From positions 1 through 40,786 of the forward strand of contig JAKSOR010000007.1 in assembly GCA_024405515.1 (NCBI GenBank): DNA of 40,786 nucleotides. Reading direction: 5' to 3'. The translations under genes were made by a program, and so were the position numbers. Positions 15,473 through 24,176 of this stretch are shown in pieces; position 1 is the stretch's first letter; every line of letters starts with the position of its first letter. The stretch comes from Clostridia bacterium (GTDB taxonomy: Bacteria > Bacillota > Clostridia > Christensenellales > CAG-917). The notes beneath the pieces are model-generated. The model did not search any database and was not told where the DNA came from. It saw only the letters and a program-made list of their open reading frames with translations.

Positions 15473-16195
15473 TCAGTTCCATCCTCCGTTAACTGAAAGG
15501 ACCTGACCGGTTATATATTCGGAAGAAGCTACAAAAAGTACCGCATCCGCTATTTCTTCAGGCCTTGCAAGTCTCCCTGCAGGAATCTCTTCACAAAGGG
15601 ATTTTATCTCCTCTGAGGTATACTCTTTCATCATATCAGTATCAACCGCTCCGGGTGAAACCGCATTCACTCTGACACCATTCAGCGAAACTTCTTTTGA
15701 CAGAGCTTTTGTAAATCCTATAATGCCGGCCTTTGTCAGAGAGTAAGCAACCTCCATACTCGCGCCTATCTCTCCCCATATAGAAGCAATATTCACTATG
15801 GATCCTTCTTTATGTTCAAGCATAAGAGGAAGAACTTCTTTTGTTACTAATACCGGTCCGTCCAGGTTGCATTTCCTTATCTGCTCATATTCATCTCCGG
15901 TCATATCGGTAAACAGACCACTTTTTGAAACACCCGCATTATTAACAAGGATATCTATCTTTGAATATCTCTTAATGGCTTCCTTTACGGCCGCCTTAAT
16001 TGATTCAGCATCTTCCAGGTCCATATGAACAGCAGTTATGCCGCCTTTGTCTTTAAGTTCTTCTACAAGCTTTTCGGCAAGGTCTTTATTTTTGTTGTAT
16101 GTGAAAACAACATTATACGTTCCGACAGATTTCCTTACGACTGCCTCGCCTATTCCCCTGCTTCCGCCTGTTATAAATATTGTCTTTGTTCTCAT
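15473..16195 (-). CDS. Short-chain dehydrogenase/reductase, FabG-like
   Basis: 240 residues from ATG at 16195. A classical SDR: TGGSRGIGEA cofactor loop near residue 10, NNAG near 85, catalytic S-Y-K in IASIWG...VAYSLTKAG, and the FabG-like C terminus SEYITGQVLSVNGGWN. The basic residue after the Gly motif favours NADPH. It reduces a carbonyl, perhaps 3-oxoacyl-ACP, but it is not in a fatty-acid operon, so the substrate is open. A longer frame to 16282 only adds residues overlapping the upstream lipoprotein gene and is rejected. No Shine-Dalgarno site precedes the ATG; instead a GNRA-capped hairpin ends 8 bp upstream. Confidence 0.87.
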   Translation of the reverse strand: MRTKTIFITGGSRGIGEAVVRKSVGTYNVVFTYNKNKDLAEKLVEELKDKGGITAVHMDLEDAESIKAAVKEAIKRYSKIDILVNNAGVSKSGLFTDMTGDEYEQIRKCNLDGPVLVTKEVLPLMLEHKEGSIVNIASIWGEIGASMEVAYSLTKAGIIGFTKALSKEVSLNGVRVNAVSPGAVDTDMMKEYTSEEIKSLCEEIPAGRLARPEEIADAVLFVASSEYITGQVLSVNGGWN

Positions 16196-16203
16196 AATTT
16201 CAA

Positions 16204-16223
16204 AGGGACGGTTTCCCGTCCCT
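16204..16223 (-). terminator. GAAA-capped hairpin between lipoprotein and SDR genes
   Basis: AGGGACGG-GAAA-CCGTCCCT, an 8-bp perfect stem with a GNRA tetraloop, lies 6 bp after the lipoprotein stop codon and 8 bp before the SDR start. The following bases are TTGAAATT, a poor T run. It may be a partial terminator or an mRNA element that limits SDR translation. Confidence 0.6.
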
Positions 16224-16229
16224 GAACTT

Positions 16230-17663
16230 TTATTTTTCTTCAGTATCTTCGGACGGTTTGTCGCCTTCTGCATAAATACCAATCATTGTGCCCTGTGGCT
16301 TTTCTTCATCGACTGCTGTAAGATTTACTGCATAGATGTAATTGTTATCGTCACCATAGAAGTAATACATCATATCTCCGTAGAACTCGATAGGATACCA
16401 GTCTGCCTTGATACATGTAACGACTACTGATTCAACGTTTGATTTCTCGGTGTAATTAATCTTGAATAATTCTTCTGCATCAGATGCTGTGAAGTATGCA
16501 TAATTTCCTTCAACCTTCCATACTTTTGCAGATGCTGATTCATTTACCTGAACAGGATCACTTGCATTTGAACCATTGTACCAGCAATAAATATTGTCTG
16601 AGTTGTAAGCAAGTGCGCCTTTTTCATAACCAAGCGGGAAAACTGTTGTTGATGCAATTGAATTAAGTTGTTTTTCTTTGCTTACATCAAATGTTCCATC
16701 TTTATACTGATTGCAGAAAAGTCCGCAGTTTGTATCCGTGCTGTCTTTATAGAAAGACTTTGTATAGTAAAGTGTTGCTGTGTTGGCATCATCATAATAA
16801 ATTCCGACAAGTGAGAACTTGAAGACCTTTAACGGAGTTTCTTCTGGTTTTTCACTGTTGGAAAGATATGATGTTTCTGTTGCAATAACCTTTGAATCAG
16901 TTCCGTCATACTTAACCACGCAGAGTTTGTTATAGTTCTTGTAACTTTCCGTGCCTGTAAGTGACTGTGTATAGAATACATACTCATCAATGCTGCCTGC
17001 TACGCTTTCTTCTGCATAATTCCAGGCTACTGATGTGACATTTTCTGCGAGCGTTCCGGATGTGACACCTTTGCATTTCTTGCTGGACTTGTCTCCTTTC
17101 ATCCCTGAAAAATCAAAATATGAGATTGTATTGTCCGCAACATAAAGAACACGTGAAGGTGTGAATTTGTAGTTTGCTGTTCTTGAGGAAATAGTTCCTA
17201 TTTTCTGGGTTACAGCGCCATCGTTTCTTGTACGCATGAAATCAAGGTCTGTTGTGGACATTTCGCCGTTTTTATCTTTGTCATAATTGTATGCGGCATA
17301 ATAAATCCATTCTCCGAATATGGCAATACCTGTTCCGCTTGTTGTGGTATACACATTTTCTGGAACCACTACTTTTGCAGTGCTGCTGTCAATACTGCCG
17401 TCTTCTTTTACGGATGCACGTACGATTGAGCCTTTTACTGCTGCTCCCCATGCATTTCCGTCTGTGGATTCTCCGACATAACCGTTAACAAAGTATGCAT
17501 AGCCACCCTGCTTTACAAAGTAACCTCCGTTTGAGACCGGTGCTGCTGATGAATCCCCGCTGCCTATTGAATCCCATTTGTATGCATTACATGCTGCAAG
17601 TGCTGTTACACAGAGAGCGAGCAATGCCACGATTGCGATAACTCTAAAAAGTTTCTTTTTCAT
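16230..17663 (-). CDS. Lipoprotein with beta-propeller-like repeats
   Basis: 477 residues. Signal peptide with lipobox LAAC (C25). The mature protein has recurring aromatic strand motifs spaced through its length, for example GYAYFVNG, EWIYYAAY, TLYYTKSFY, NYAYFTAS and MMYYFYGD, as in DUF5050-like propeller lipoproteins found in Clostridia. It should sit outside the membrane; ligand unknown. GGAG precedes the start and it begins 24 bp after aspS, so it probably receives readthrough from the asnS-asnA-aspS operon. I see no promoter of its own in the short gap. The C terminus is acidic. Confidence 0.82.
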   Translation of the reverse strand: MKKKLFRVIAIVALLALCVTALAACNAYKWDSIGSGDSSAAPVSNGGYFVKQGGYAYFVNGYVGESTDGNAWGAAVKGSIVRASVKEDGSIDSSTAKVVVPENVYTTTSGTGIAIFGEWIYYAAYNYDKDKNGEMSTTDLDFMRTRNDGAVTQKIGTISSRTANYKFTPSRVLYVADNTISYFDFSGMKGDKSSKKCKGVTSGTLAENVTSVAWNYAEESVAGSIDEYVFYTQSLTGTESYKNYNKLCVVKYDGTDSKVIATETSYLSNSEKPEETPLKVFKFSLVGIYYDDANTATLYYTKSFYKDSTDTNCGLFCNQYKDGTFDVSKEKQLNSIASTTVFPLGYEKGALAYNSDNIYCWYNGSNASDPVQVNESASAKVWKVEGNYAYFTASDAEELFKINYTEKSNVESVVVTCIKADWYPIEFYGDMMYYFYGDDNNYIYAVNLTAVDEEKPQGTMIGIYAEGDKPSEDTEEK

Positions 17664-17687
17664 TTATTTTCTCCTGTTAAAGGGGTC

Positions 17688-19439
17688 TTATTTGTTTTCT
17701 TTCGGAAGATCAAGTTTGATATGTACTTCCTTAAGCTGTTTTTCTGTTACTGGTGACGGTGCTCCCATCAGTATGTCTCTTGCATTTCTATCCATCGGGA
17801 ATGTGATGATTTCCCTGATACTTGGTTCGTTTGCAAGAAGCATAACTATTCTGTCTACTCCCGGAGCTATGCCTGCATGAGGAGGTGCACCGAATTTAAA
17901 TGCATTGTAAAGTGCCGAGAACTTCTGTTCGATTACATCCTTTCCGTATCCTACAATTTCAAATGCTTTTTCCATAATTGCAGGTTCATGGTTTCTTACG
18001 GCACCGGATGAAAGTTCCACACCGTTTACAACACTGTCATACTGATATGCAACTATATCGAGTGGGTCCATATTATTAAGAGCATCAAGACCGCCCTGCG
18101 GCATTGAGAACGGGTTATGACAAAATCCGAGGACACCCTCATCATCATATTCATACATCGGGAAGTCTACAATCCAGCAGAATCTGAATGCATTCTTCTC
18201 AAGAAGGTCGAGTGATGTTCCGAGTTCGGTTCTTATATAGCCTGCCTGCTTTTCAACTCCCTTGCTTTCAGCAACGATGGCAACAAAGCCTCCTGCCTTA
18301 AGTCCGAGTCTTTCAGAAAGAGCATCTTTGACGTCTGTAAGGAACTTGGATATTCCGCCTACGAGTTCTCCGTTTTCATCAAGTTTGTACCAGAACATAT
18401 TACTTGCACCGTTGAGTTTTACCTTTTCCGTGAGTGCATCAATAAACTTTCTGGTTTCTTTGAAATCGTTTACTGCAATAGCTTTGACAACCTTTCCTTT
18501 TTCAAAGAACGGAGCCTTTTCTTCAACAATATCAGTGATATCCTTTACAAGAAGCGGGTTTCTGAGGTCTGGCTTATCTGAACCGTAATCTCTCATTGCA
18601 TCACGGTATGTGATTCTTCTGAAAGGACCCTGGTCAACTTTGTATCCTGCAGGAGAAAATTCTTTGAATACTCCTGATAACACTTCTTCCATTACGGCAA
18701 ACACATCTTCCTGGGTAGCAAAACACATTTCTGTATCAAGCTGATAGAATTCACCAGGGCTTCTGTCTGCTCTTGCATCCTCATCTCTGAAACAAGGTGC
18801 AATCTGGAAATATTTATCGAAACCTGAAGCCATTAAAAGCTGTTTGTACTGCTGTGGTGCCTGCGGAAGAGCATAGAAACATCCCGGATAAATTCTTGAC
18901 GGGACAATATAGTCTCTTGCGCCTTCCGGTGATGAAGAAGTAAGAATAGGTGTGGCAATTTCAAGGAATCCCATATCTGTCATCTTTCTTCTGAGCCAGC
19001 TGACAACTTTTGATCTGAATACAATTTTTGCCTTGACATCCGGATTTCTTAAATCAAGGAAACGGTATTTAAGTCTTACATCTTCCCTTGACTGTGTGGA
19101 TGTTGCTATTTCAAACGGAAGCTGCTCATAGCATTTTCCGAGAACTTCGATTTTTTCAGGCTCAATTTCAATCATGCCTGTAGGCATATCTTTGTTCGGT
19201 GCACTTCTGATGACAACCGTACCTTCGATGGAAATTGTGCTTTCTCTTGGTATAGAACGGATTAATTCCTTCTTTTCTTCATCTGATACAACAGCCTGAG
19301 TATATCCGTAGTAATCCCTCATAACGAAGAATATTACTGCTCCTAAATCCCTGATACTGCTGAGCCAGCCGCAGAGTTTGACTTTTTTGCCGGCATCTGA
19401 TTCTCTCAGTTCACCGCAATTGTGTGTTCTTAATTCCAT
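17688..19439 (-). CDS. aspS: Aspartyl-tRNA synthetase
   Basis: 583 residues, the usual length of the bacterial enzyme. An N-terminal OB-fold anticodon-binding domain (1-110, RTHNCGELR) is followed by the class II core with motif 2 FRDEDARADRSPGEFYQLD and motif 3 GAPPHAGIAPGVDRIVMLL, with the bacteria-specific GAD insertion between them. It charges tRNA-Asp. With asnS and asnA in the same operon there is a direct Asn-tRNA synthetase, so AspRS need not charge tRNA-Asn, but discriminating and non-discriminating forms cannot be separated here with certainty. It starts 6 bp after asnA, with a weak ribosome site. Confidence 0.97.
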   Translation of the reverse strand: MELRTHNCGELRESDAGKKVKLCGWLSSIRDLGAVIFFVMRDYYGYTQAVVSDEEKKELIRSIPRESTISIEGTVVIRSAPNKDMPTGMIEIEPEKIEVLGKCYEQLPFEIATSTQSREDVRLKYRFLDLRNPDVKAKIVFRSKVVSWLRRKMTDMGFLEIATPILTSSSPEGARDYIVPSRIYPGCFYALPQAPQQYKQLLMASGFDKYFQIAPCFRDEDARADRSPGEFYQLDTEMCFATQEDVFAVMEEVLSGVFKEFSPAGYKVDQGPFRRITYRDAMRDYGSDKPDLRNPLLVKDITDIVEEKAPFFEKGKVVKAIAVNDFKETRKFIDALTEKVKLNGASNMFWYKLDENGELVGGISKFLTDVKDALSERLGLKAGGFVAIVAESKGVEKQAGYIRTELGTSLDLLEKNAFRFCWIVDFPMYEYDDEGVLGFCHNPFSMPQGGLDALNNMDPLDIVAYQYDSVVNGVELSSGAVRNHEPAIMEKAFEIVGYGKDVIEQKFSALYNAFKFGAPPHAGIAPGVDRIVMLLANEPSIREIITFPMDRNARDILMGAPSPVTEKQLKEVHIKLDLPKENK

Positions 19440-19445
19440 AATATT

Positions 19446-20453
19446 TTACAGCAGGTAAATTCCTGCTCCCTCGCTTTCTTTTCTTACTTCTTCCGGCCAC
19501 ATACTTACCTGTACTTCGCCGATATGTGCTTTCTGTAAAAGCAGCATGCATAATCTTGACTGCCCAATTCCGCCGCCGATTGTAAGCGGTAATTCCTTAG
19601 AGATAATCTGCTGATGATACTCGTTTTTAAGTCTGTCCTTTGCATTTGCTATTTCAAGCTGCTTTACAAGGCTGTTTTCATCAACTCTTATTCCCATTGA
19701 TGAAAGTTCAATGCTTTCACCGAGAATCTCATCATAGAATATGATATCTCCGTTGAGTTCCCAGTCATCATAATCAGGTGCTCTTCCGTCGTGCGGTTTG
19801 CCGCTGGTGAGGGCGCCGCCGATCTTCATAAGGAATATTGTCCCGAATTCTTTTGCGAGCGCTGTTTCTATTGCATGTCCCTCAAGATCAGGATACATAT
19901 CATGTGCTTCCTGAGTTGTGATGAACCTGACTTCTCTCTTTAAATTCAGATCAATTGCCGGGAATACCTTCTTTGTTTCCTCAAGGGTATCAACTATGGC
20001 ACCGACTATTCTCTGAACAACCATCTTGAGAAATTCTTCCGTGCGCTGCTCTTTTGAGATAACCATTTCCCAGTCCCACTGATCTACATAGATACTGTGC
20101 TGGTTGTCACATTTGTCATCTCTTCTTATTGCGTTCATATCCGTATAAAGACCTTCCCCTGTTCTGAAACCGTATCTTTTAAGGGCCATCCTTTTCCATT
20201 TTGCAAGCGAATGGACAATTTCAACTTCCACCCCCTGCTCAAGGATGTCGAATCTGACAGGTCTCTCAACTCCGTTGAGATCATCGTTTACTCCGCTGTG
20301 GCTTAATACAAAAAGCGGTGCGGAAATCCTTTCGAATCCGAAGTTCTTGACAAAGTTTTTCTGAAAAGCATCCTTTACGAATTTAATAGCTTTTTCTGTC
20401 TCTCTGACAGACATTTTGGATTTATAACCTTCCGGTATAGTGAGCTTATACAT
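19446..20453 (-). CDS. asnA: Aspartate-ammonia ligase (asparagine synthetase A)
   Basis: 335 residues, the normal size. This class II synthetase-like enzyme makes asparagine from aspartate, ammonia and ATP. Seen blocks: SVRETEKAIKFVKDAFQ, DALAKWKR-type stretch (SLAKWKRMALKRYGF), SIYVDQWDWE, KPHDGRAPDYDDW and the C-terminal GGGIGQSRLCMLLL. Its start codon directly follows the asnS stop (TAAATG), so the two are coupled. Placing the asparagine-making enzyme between AsnRS and AspRS puts supply and use of both amino acids under one promoter. Confidence 0.96.
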   Translation of the reverse strand: MYKLTIPEGYKSKMSVRETEKAIKFVKDAFQKNFVKNFGFERISAPLFVLSHSGVNDDLNGVERPVRFDILEQGVEVEIVHSLAKWKRMALKRYGFRTGEGLYTDMNAIRRDDKCDNQHSIYVDQWDWEMVISKEQRTEEFLKMVVQRIVGAIVDTLEETKKVFPAIDLNLKREVRFITTQEAHDMYPDLEGHAIETALAKEFGTIFLMKIGGALTSGKPHDGRAPDYDDWELNGDIIFYDEILGESIELSSMGIRVDENSLVKQLEIANAKDRLKNEYHQQIISKELPLTIGGGIGQSRLCMLLLQKAHIGEVQVSMWPEEVRKESEGAGIYLL

Positions 20454-21845
20454 TTATGCCATTAAATCTCCTGCTGTTCTTGCATATAACTGAACGTCTC
20501 TGATGTTGCCGATTCCTGTTACGTACATCATTATACGTTCAAGACCGAGGCCGAAACCGCTGTGTGGCACTGAGCCGTATTTTCTGAGGTCAAGGTATCC
20601 AGTGTAATCATCAAGATTCATTCCTCTGTCTACCATTGCCTGTTTGAGTTTTTCATAATCTGCTTCTCTTTCACTGCATCCGATGATTTCACCTACTCCC
20701 GGTACAAGAAGGTCAGTAGCTGCAACAGTCAGACCATCGTCATTCTGCTTCATATAGAAAGATTTTATCTTCTTAGGGTAGTTAATTACGAATACAGGCT
20801 TATTGAAAACTTTTTCTGTGATGTATCTTTCATGTTCGGACTGAAGATCAAGACCCCATTCGACTGGATACTGGAATTCAACTTTTGCCTCTTTGAGAAT
20901 CTTTATAGCCTCTGTGTATTCAAGAATTACAAATTCACTGTCTACAACATTCTGAAGTTTTTCCTTAAGACCTTTTTCAAAAGCTTTTTCAAAGAAATCA
21001 AGTTCCGACTGACATTCATCAAGAACTGCCTTGATAACATATTTAATCATGGACTGTGCTATCTGGATGATATCAGGGAGTTTTGCAAATGCAACTTCAG
21101 GTTCAATCTGCCAGAATTCAGCAGCGTGTCTAGGAGTATTTGAGTTTTCTGCCCTGAATGTAGGTCCGAATGTATAAATTTTACCCATTGCCATAGCTGC
21201 GACTTCTCCTTCAAGCTGTCCGGAAACCGTAAGGCCTGCTTTTCTTCTGAAGAAATCATTTGCTATGTAGTTTTCCTCATCAGTTGCTTTCATTGCATCC
21301 TTGTACATCTGAGTTGTAACTCTGAAAATCTCACCGGCACCTTCACAGTCACTGCCTGTGATAATCGGTGTATGAATATAAACAAATCCGTTCTCCTGGA
21401 AGAAACGGTGAAGAGCAAAACTCAGTTTGCTTCTTACTCTGAGCATTGCATTAAATGTATTTGTTCTGACACGGAGATGAGGAATTGTTCTTAAGAACTC
21501 AAGTGTGTGGAACTTCTTCTGAAGCGGATAATCTGCAGGGCAGTCTCCCAAAAGTTCAATCTTTTCGGCATTAATTTCGTACTCGCCCTCTTTCATTGCA
21601 GGGACAACAGTACCATCGACTGAAACAGAAGCACCGGTCTTCATGAAAGAAGAAAGATCTTCTGATGAGAACTTTTCTTTATCAATAACAATCTGAAGAT
21701 GATTGAGAGATGTTCCGTCGTTAAGTGCCAGAAAAGCCATAGTCTTACTGTCACGAGCTGTACGGATCCAACCAGCCACATTAACTTTCTTGGACTCGTA
21801 TGATTTGCCATTTGTAAGTATTTCTAAAATATCAGTGTTGTTCAT
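20454..21845 (-). CDS. asnS: Asparaginyl-tRNA synthetase
   Basis: 463 residues from ATG at 21845, which has AGG 7 bp upstream; the in-frame ATG at 21857 has none. N-terminal OB fold (1-110) and a class II core with FRAENSNTPRHAAEFWQIEPE (motif 2) and GFGLGLERIMMYVTG (motif 3). It charges tRNA-Asn directly. It is the first gene of asnS-asnA-aspS. A promoter (21902-21874) lies 29 bp upstream. I looked for a T-box leader and did not find one. Confidence 0.97.
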   Translation of the reverse strand: MNNTDILEILTNGKSYESKKVNVAGWIRTARDSKTMAFLALNDGTSLNHLQIVIDKEKFSSEDLSSFMKTGASVSVDGTVVPAMKEGEYEINAEKIELLGDCPADYPLQKKFHTLEFLRTIPHLRVRTNTFNAMLRVRSKLSFALHRFFQENGFVYIHTPIITGSDCEGAGEIFRVTTQMYKDAMKATDEENYIANDFFRRKAGLTVSGQLEGEVAAMAMGKIYTFGPTFRAENSNTPRHAAEFWQIEPEVAFAKLPDIIQIAQSMIKYVIKAVLDECQSELDFFEKAFEKGLKEKLQNVVDSEFVILEYTEAIKILKEAKVEFQYPVEWGLDLQSEHERYITEKVFNKPVFVINYPKKIKSFYMKQNDDGLTVAATDLLVPGVGEIIGCSEREADYEKLKQAMVDRGMNLDDYTGYLDLRKYGSVPHSGFGLGLERIMMYVTGIGNIRDVQLYARTAGDLMA

Positions 21846-21873
21846 ATTTTGCCTCATAATGCTATATCAAGAA

Positions 21874-21902
21874 ATTATAATCACTAAAAAAACTTTTGTA
21901 AA
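21874..21902 (-). promoter_or_regulatory. Promoter of asnS-asnA-aspS
   Basis: TTTACA (21902-21897), 17-bp spacer, TATAAT (21879-21874). Predicted leader about 22 nt. Because it lies downstream of the terminator at 21949-21978, the operon does not depend on the upstream small-RNA promoter. Confidence 0.75.
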
Positions 21903-21939
21903 GTAATATAGACACGTATGCATGAAAGCAAAGAGCTTA

Positions 21940-22039
21940 TAAAAATGCAAAAGGCCTCGAGAACGTCTCCAGGTCTTTCGCTATGATAAGGGGGAAAATT
22001 ATGAATTTAATTGTCTGAGGTACATCTTACCCTCAGCGT
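21940..22039 (-). ncRNA. Candidate stand-alone small RNA (about 100 nt)
   Basis: A strong promoter (22074-22046) predicts a start at 22039, and a strong intrinsic terminator ends the transcript near 21940. The 5' part forms a hairpin CTGAG-GTA/TAC-CTCAG with one bulge and a 5-nt loop; an alternative long-range pairing CGCT/AGCG plus TAAG/CTTA competes with it. A C-rich single strand (CCCCC) lies in the middle, which could be an anti-Shine-Dalgarno-like seed against G-rich ribosome sites. No reading frame of note. It does not match SRP, 6S, tmRNA, RNase P or T-box consensus as I know them. It could also be an attenuated leader for asnS, but asnS has its own promoter. Confidence 0.55.
21941..21978 (-). 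terminator. Terminator of the candidate small RNA
   Basis: On the minus strand AAAGACCT and AGGCCTTT (one G-U pair) pair outside a G-G mismatch, then GAGA/TCTC closes a 3-nt loop; T-rich sequence TTTTGCATTTTT follows. Total 12 paired positions. Confidence 0.82.
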
Positions 22040-22045
22040 AATTTT

Positions 22046-22074
22046 ATCTTAATAAAAAAATTTTTGATTGTCAA
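22046..22074 (-). promoter_or_regulatory. Promoter of the candidate small RNA
   Basis: TTGACA (22074-22069), 17-bp spacer, TAAGAT (22051-22046). The -35 box is a perfect consensus. Between it and the mnmG terminator, 22079-22273 is AT-rich spacer with one 6-bp hairpin (GCATTT/AAATGC near 22099-22116) and no gene. Confidence 0.7.
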
Positions 22075-22273
22075 TATCAATTTTGTTAACTTTTTGAGCA
22101 TTTCTTGCAAAATGCCCGTAAATTCTTTACATTTTTTGCAATAATTTTTAATAATTTTGCTTATTTTTGTAATTTATGTCAAAAATCACAATAAAAAAAT
22201 CAACAAAACTGCAAAATAAAAATTTGCTTAGATTATCGGTTTTTTAATTTTTAGCATTCTAAACGTATAAAAT

Positions 22274-22300
22274 AAAAAAATCGCCTTAGAAAGCCGATTT
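22274..22300 (-). terminator. Terminator of the rpmH-mnmG operon
   Basis: AAATCG and CGATTT (22278-22283, 22295-22300) with an inner C-G pair, followed on the minus strand by seven T. It is 38 bp after the mnmG stop. It also has T-rich sequence on the plus side, so it can act both ways. Confidence 0.75.
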
Positions 22301-22337
22301 TTCGTTTTTGTAAGAACAAATTTTTTTTCTTTTACTC

Positions 22338-24176
22338 TTAATTTTGTCTTAGAGCTACAATCAGTACTGCTATATCAGCAGGAGATACTCCCGATATCCT
22401 TGATGCCTGGCCAAGGTTAAGCGGTCTTATTTCGGCCAGTTTCTGTCTGGCTTCGATTCTTAATGCTTTAATCGATGCATAATCAATATCCGCAGGAATA
22501 GTTTTGCTCTCGAGTCTTTTCTGCTCATTTATTGCTGCTTCTTCTTTTGAAAGATATCCCTCATATTTCATTTCTATAACTGCAGCATTTAGTTCCTCTC
22601 CGGAACATTCAAACGGCACAAATTCCATTACATCCTTATAATTTACTGCCGGTCTTCTGCATATATCTCTGAATGTAGGCGTTTTCTGAGGAATTTCCTC
22701 CCCTATTTTTTCAAATAGACCTGCTACTTTTTCACGGGGAACCGTTGTATCCGCAAAATTAAGTATTTTCTTAATCATTGCCTTCTTTTCAAGCATACGA
22801 TTATATCTTTCTTCCGTTGCGAGACCTATTTCATATCCGATTGGGGTAAGTCTTGTATCAGCATTATCCTGCCTTAGCATAATTCTGTGCTCTGCTCTTG
22901 CTGTCATCATCCTGTAAGGTTCATTTGTGCCCTTTGTTACAAGATCATCAATGAGCACACCTATATACGCCTGATCTCTGCCAAGAATAAGAGGTTCTTT
23001 GTTGTCCGTTCTTCTTGCCGCATTAATTCCGGCAATTAGTCCCTGGGCTGCAGCCTCTTCATATCCGCTGCTTCCGTTCACCTGCCCTGCCGAATAAAGA
23101 TTTTTTACAACCTTACTTTCAAGAGATGGATATAAACTGAGCGGGTCTATACAATCATACTCTATGGCATAGGCGTATTTTGCAAATCTGCAGTTCTCAA
23201 AACCGGGAAGTGTTCTGTACATTTTCTCCTGTACATCATGAGGGAGCGATGAAGACATGCCCTGAATATACATTTCATCACTGTGAAGTCCTTCCGGTTC
23301 AACGAAAATTTGGTGCCTTTCTTTGTCTTTGAATCTTTCTACTTTTGTCTCAATAGACGGGCAGTATCTTGGCCCTACACCGGAAATTGTTCCGTTATAA
23401 AGCGGACTTCTGTCGATATTATCCAGAATTATTCTGTGGGTTTCCGGATTTGTATACGTAAGATAACATGGTTCTTCTTCGAAAATATTGTGTTCGCTCA
23501 TAAATGAGAATCTGTCACAGTCATCCCCGTGCTGGATTTCCATCTTTGAAAAATCAAGGCTGTCTCTGTAAATTCTCGCAGGTGTTCCCGTTTTGAATCT
23601 TCTTATCGGAAGGCCAAGCTCCAATAAACTTGCAGTCAGCTCGGTAGCAGGAAGAAAACCGCTTGGACCACTTGATTTCACATAATCTCCTATGATCAAT
23701 GCGCCGTGGAGATATACTCCCGTTGCAAGAACAGCACATTTGCAGCCGAACTTTGAACCATCTTTTGTCTCAACGCCGCTTACCGCCCCGTTTTCAACAA
23801 CAATCTTTGAAGCTTCTTTATCGATGACAGTAAGATTTTCCTGGTTATTCACAATATCAAGCATAATACCGTGATAAAGGTTTTTATCTTCCTGACCCCT
23901 TAACGAATATACTGCCGGTCCTTTTGCCATATTAAGCATTTTTATCTGGAGAAGAGCTTTATCCGCACTGAGACCCATCTGTCCGCCAAGTGCGTCTATT
24001 TCCCTGACAAGATGTCCCTTTGCCGTACCACCGATAGCAGGATTACACGGCATAAGAGAAACCGTGCCGTACTCAAGGCACAGCATCAGTGTTTTCTTTC
24101 CGAGTCTGGCACTTGCAAGTGAAGCTTCGACTCCGGCGTGTCCTCCGCCTATAACGATGACATCAAAGTTATCCAT
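22338..24176 (-). CDS. mnmG: tRNA U34 carboxymethylaminomethyl-modification enzyme, FAD subunit
   Basis: 612 residues, the usual length (also called gidA). FAD-binding GGGHAGVEAS at the start, the conserved PCNPAIGGTAKGHLVREIDALGG block, and the long C-terminal helical region ending in SRISGVSPADIAVLIVAL. With MnmE it installs the cmnm5 group on U34 of tRNAs reading split codon boxes, in the cytoplasm, using FAD, NADH and methylene-tetrahydrofolate. Its start overlaps the mnmE stop (TAATG), so the two subunits are co-translated. Last gene of the operon, with a terminator 38 bp downstream. Confidence 0.98.
   Translation of the reverse strand: MDNFDVIVIGGGHAGVEASLASARLGKKTLMLCLEYGTVSLMPCNPAIGGTAKGHLVREIDALGGQMGLSADKALLQIKMLNMAKGPAVYSLRGQEDKNLYHGIMLDIVNNQENLTVIDKEASKIVVENGAVSGVETKDGSKFGCKCAVLATGVYLHGALIIGDYVKSSGPSGFLPATELTASLLELGLPIRRFKTGTPARIYRDSLDFSKMEIQHGDDCDRFSFMSEHNIFEEEPCYLTYTNPETHRIILDNIDRSPLYNGTISGVGPRYCPSIETKVERFKDKERHQIFVEPEGLHSDEMYIQGMSSSLPHDVQEKMYRTLPGFENCRFAKYAYAIEYDCIDPLSLYPSLESKVVKNLYSAGQVNGSSGYEEAAAQGLIAGINAARRTDNKEPLILGRDQAYIGVLIDDLVTKGTNEPYRMMTARAEHRIMLRQDNADTRLTPIGYEIGLATEERYNRMLEKKAMIKKILNFADTTVPREKVAGLFEKIGEEIPQKTPTFRDICRRPAVNYKDVMEFVPFECSGEELNAAVIEMKYEGYLSKEEAAINEQKRLESKTIPADIDYASIKALRIEARQKLAEIRPLNLGQASRISGVSPADIAVLIVALRQN

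Noticed and set aside
16196..16282. N-terminal extension of the SDR protein
   Set aside because: It overlaps the upstream lipoprotein gene, crosses the hairpin and adds residues not seen in SDR enzymes.
21858..22080. T-box riboswitch, SRP RNA or 6S RNA upstream of asnS
   Set aside because: No T-box core (GGNACCGCG-like) on the minus strand, no SRP GGAA/GCAGCC signature, and the length is too short for 6S RNA.
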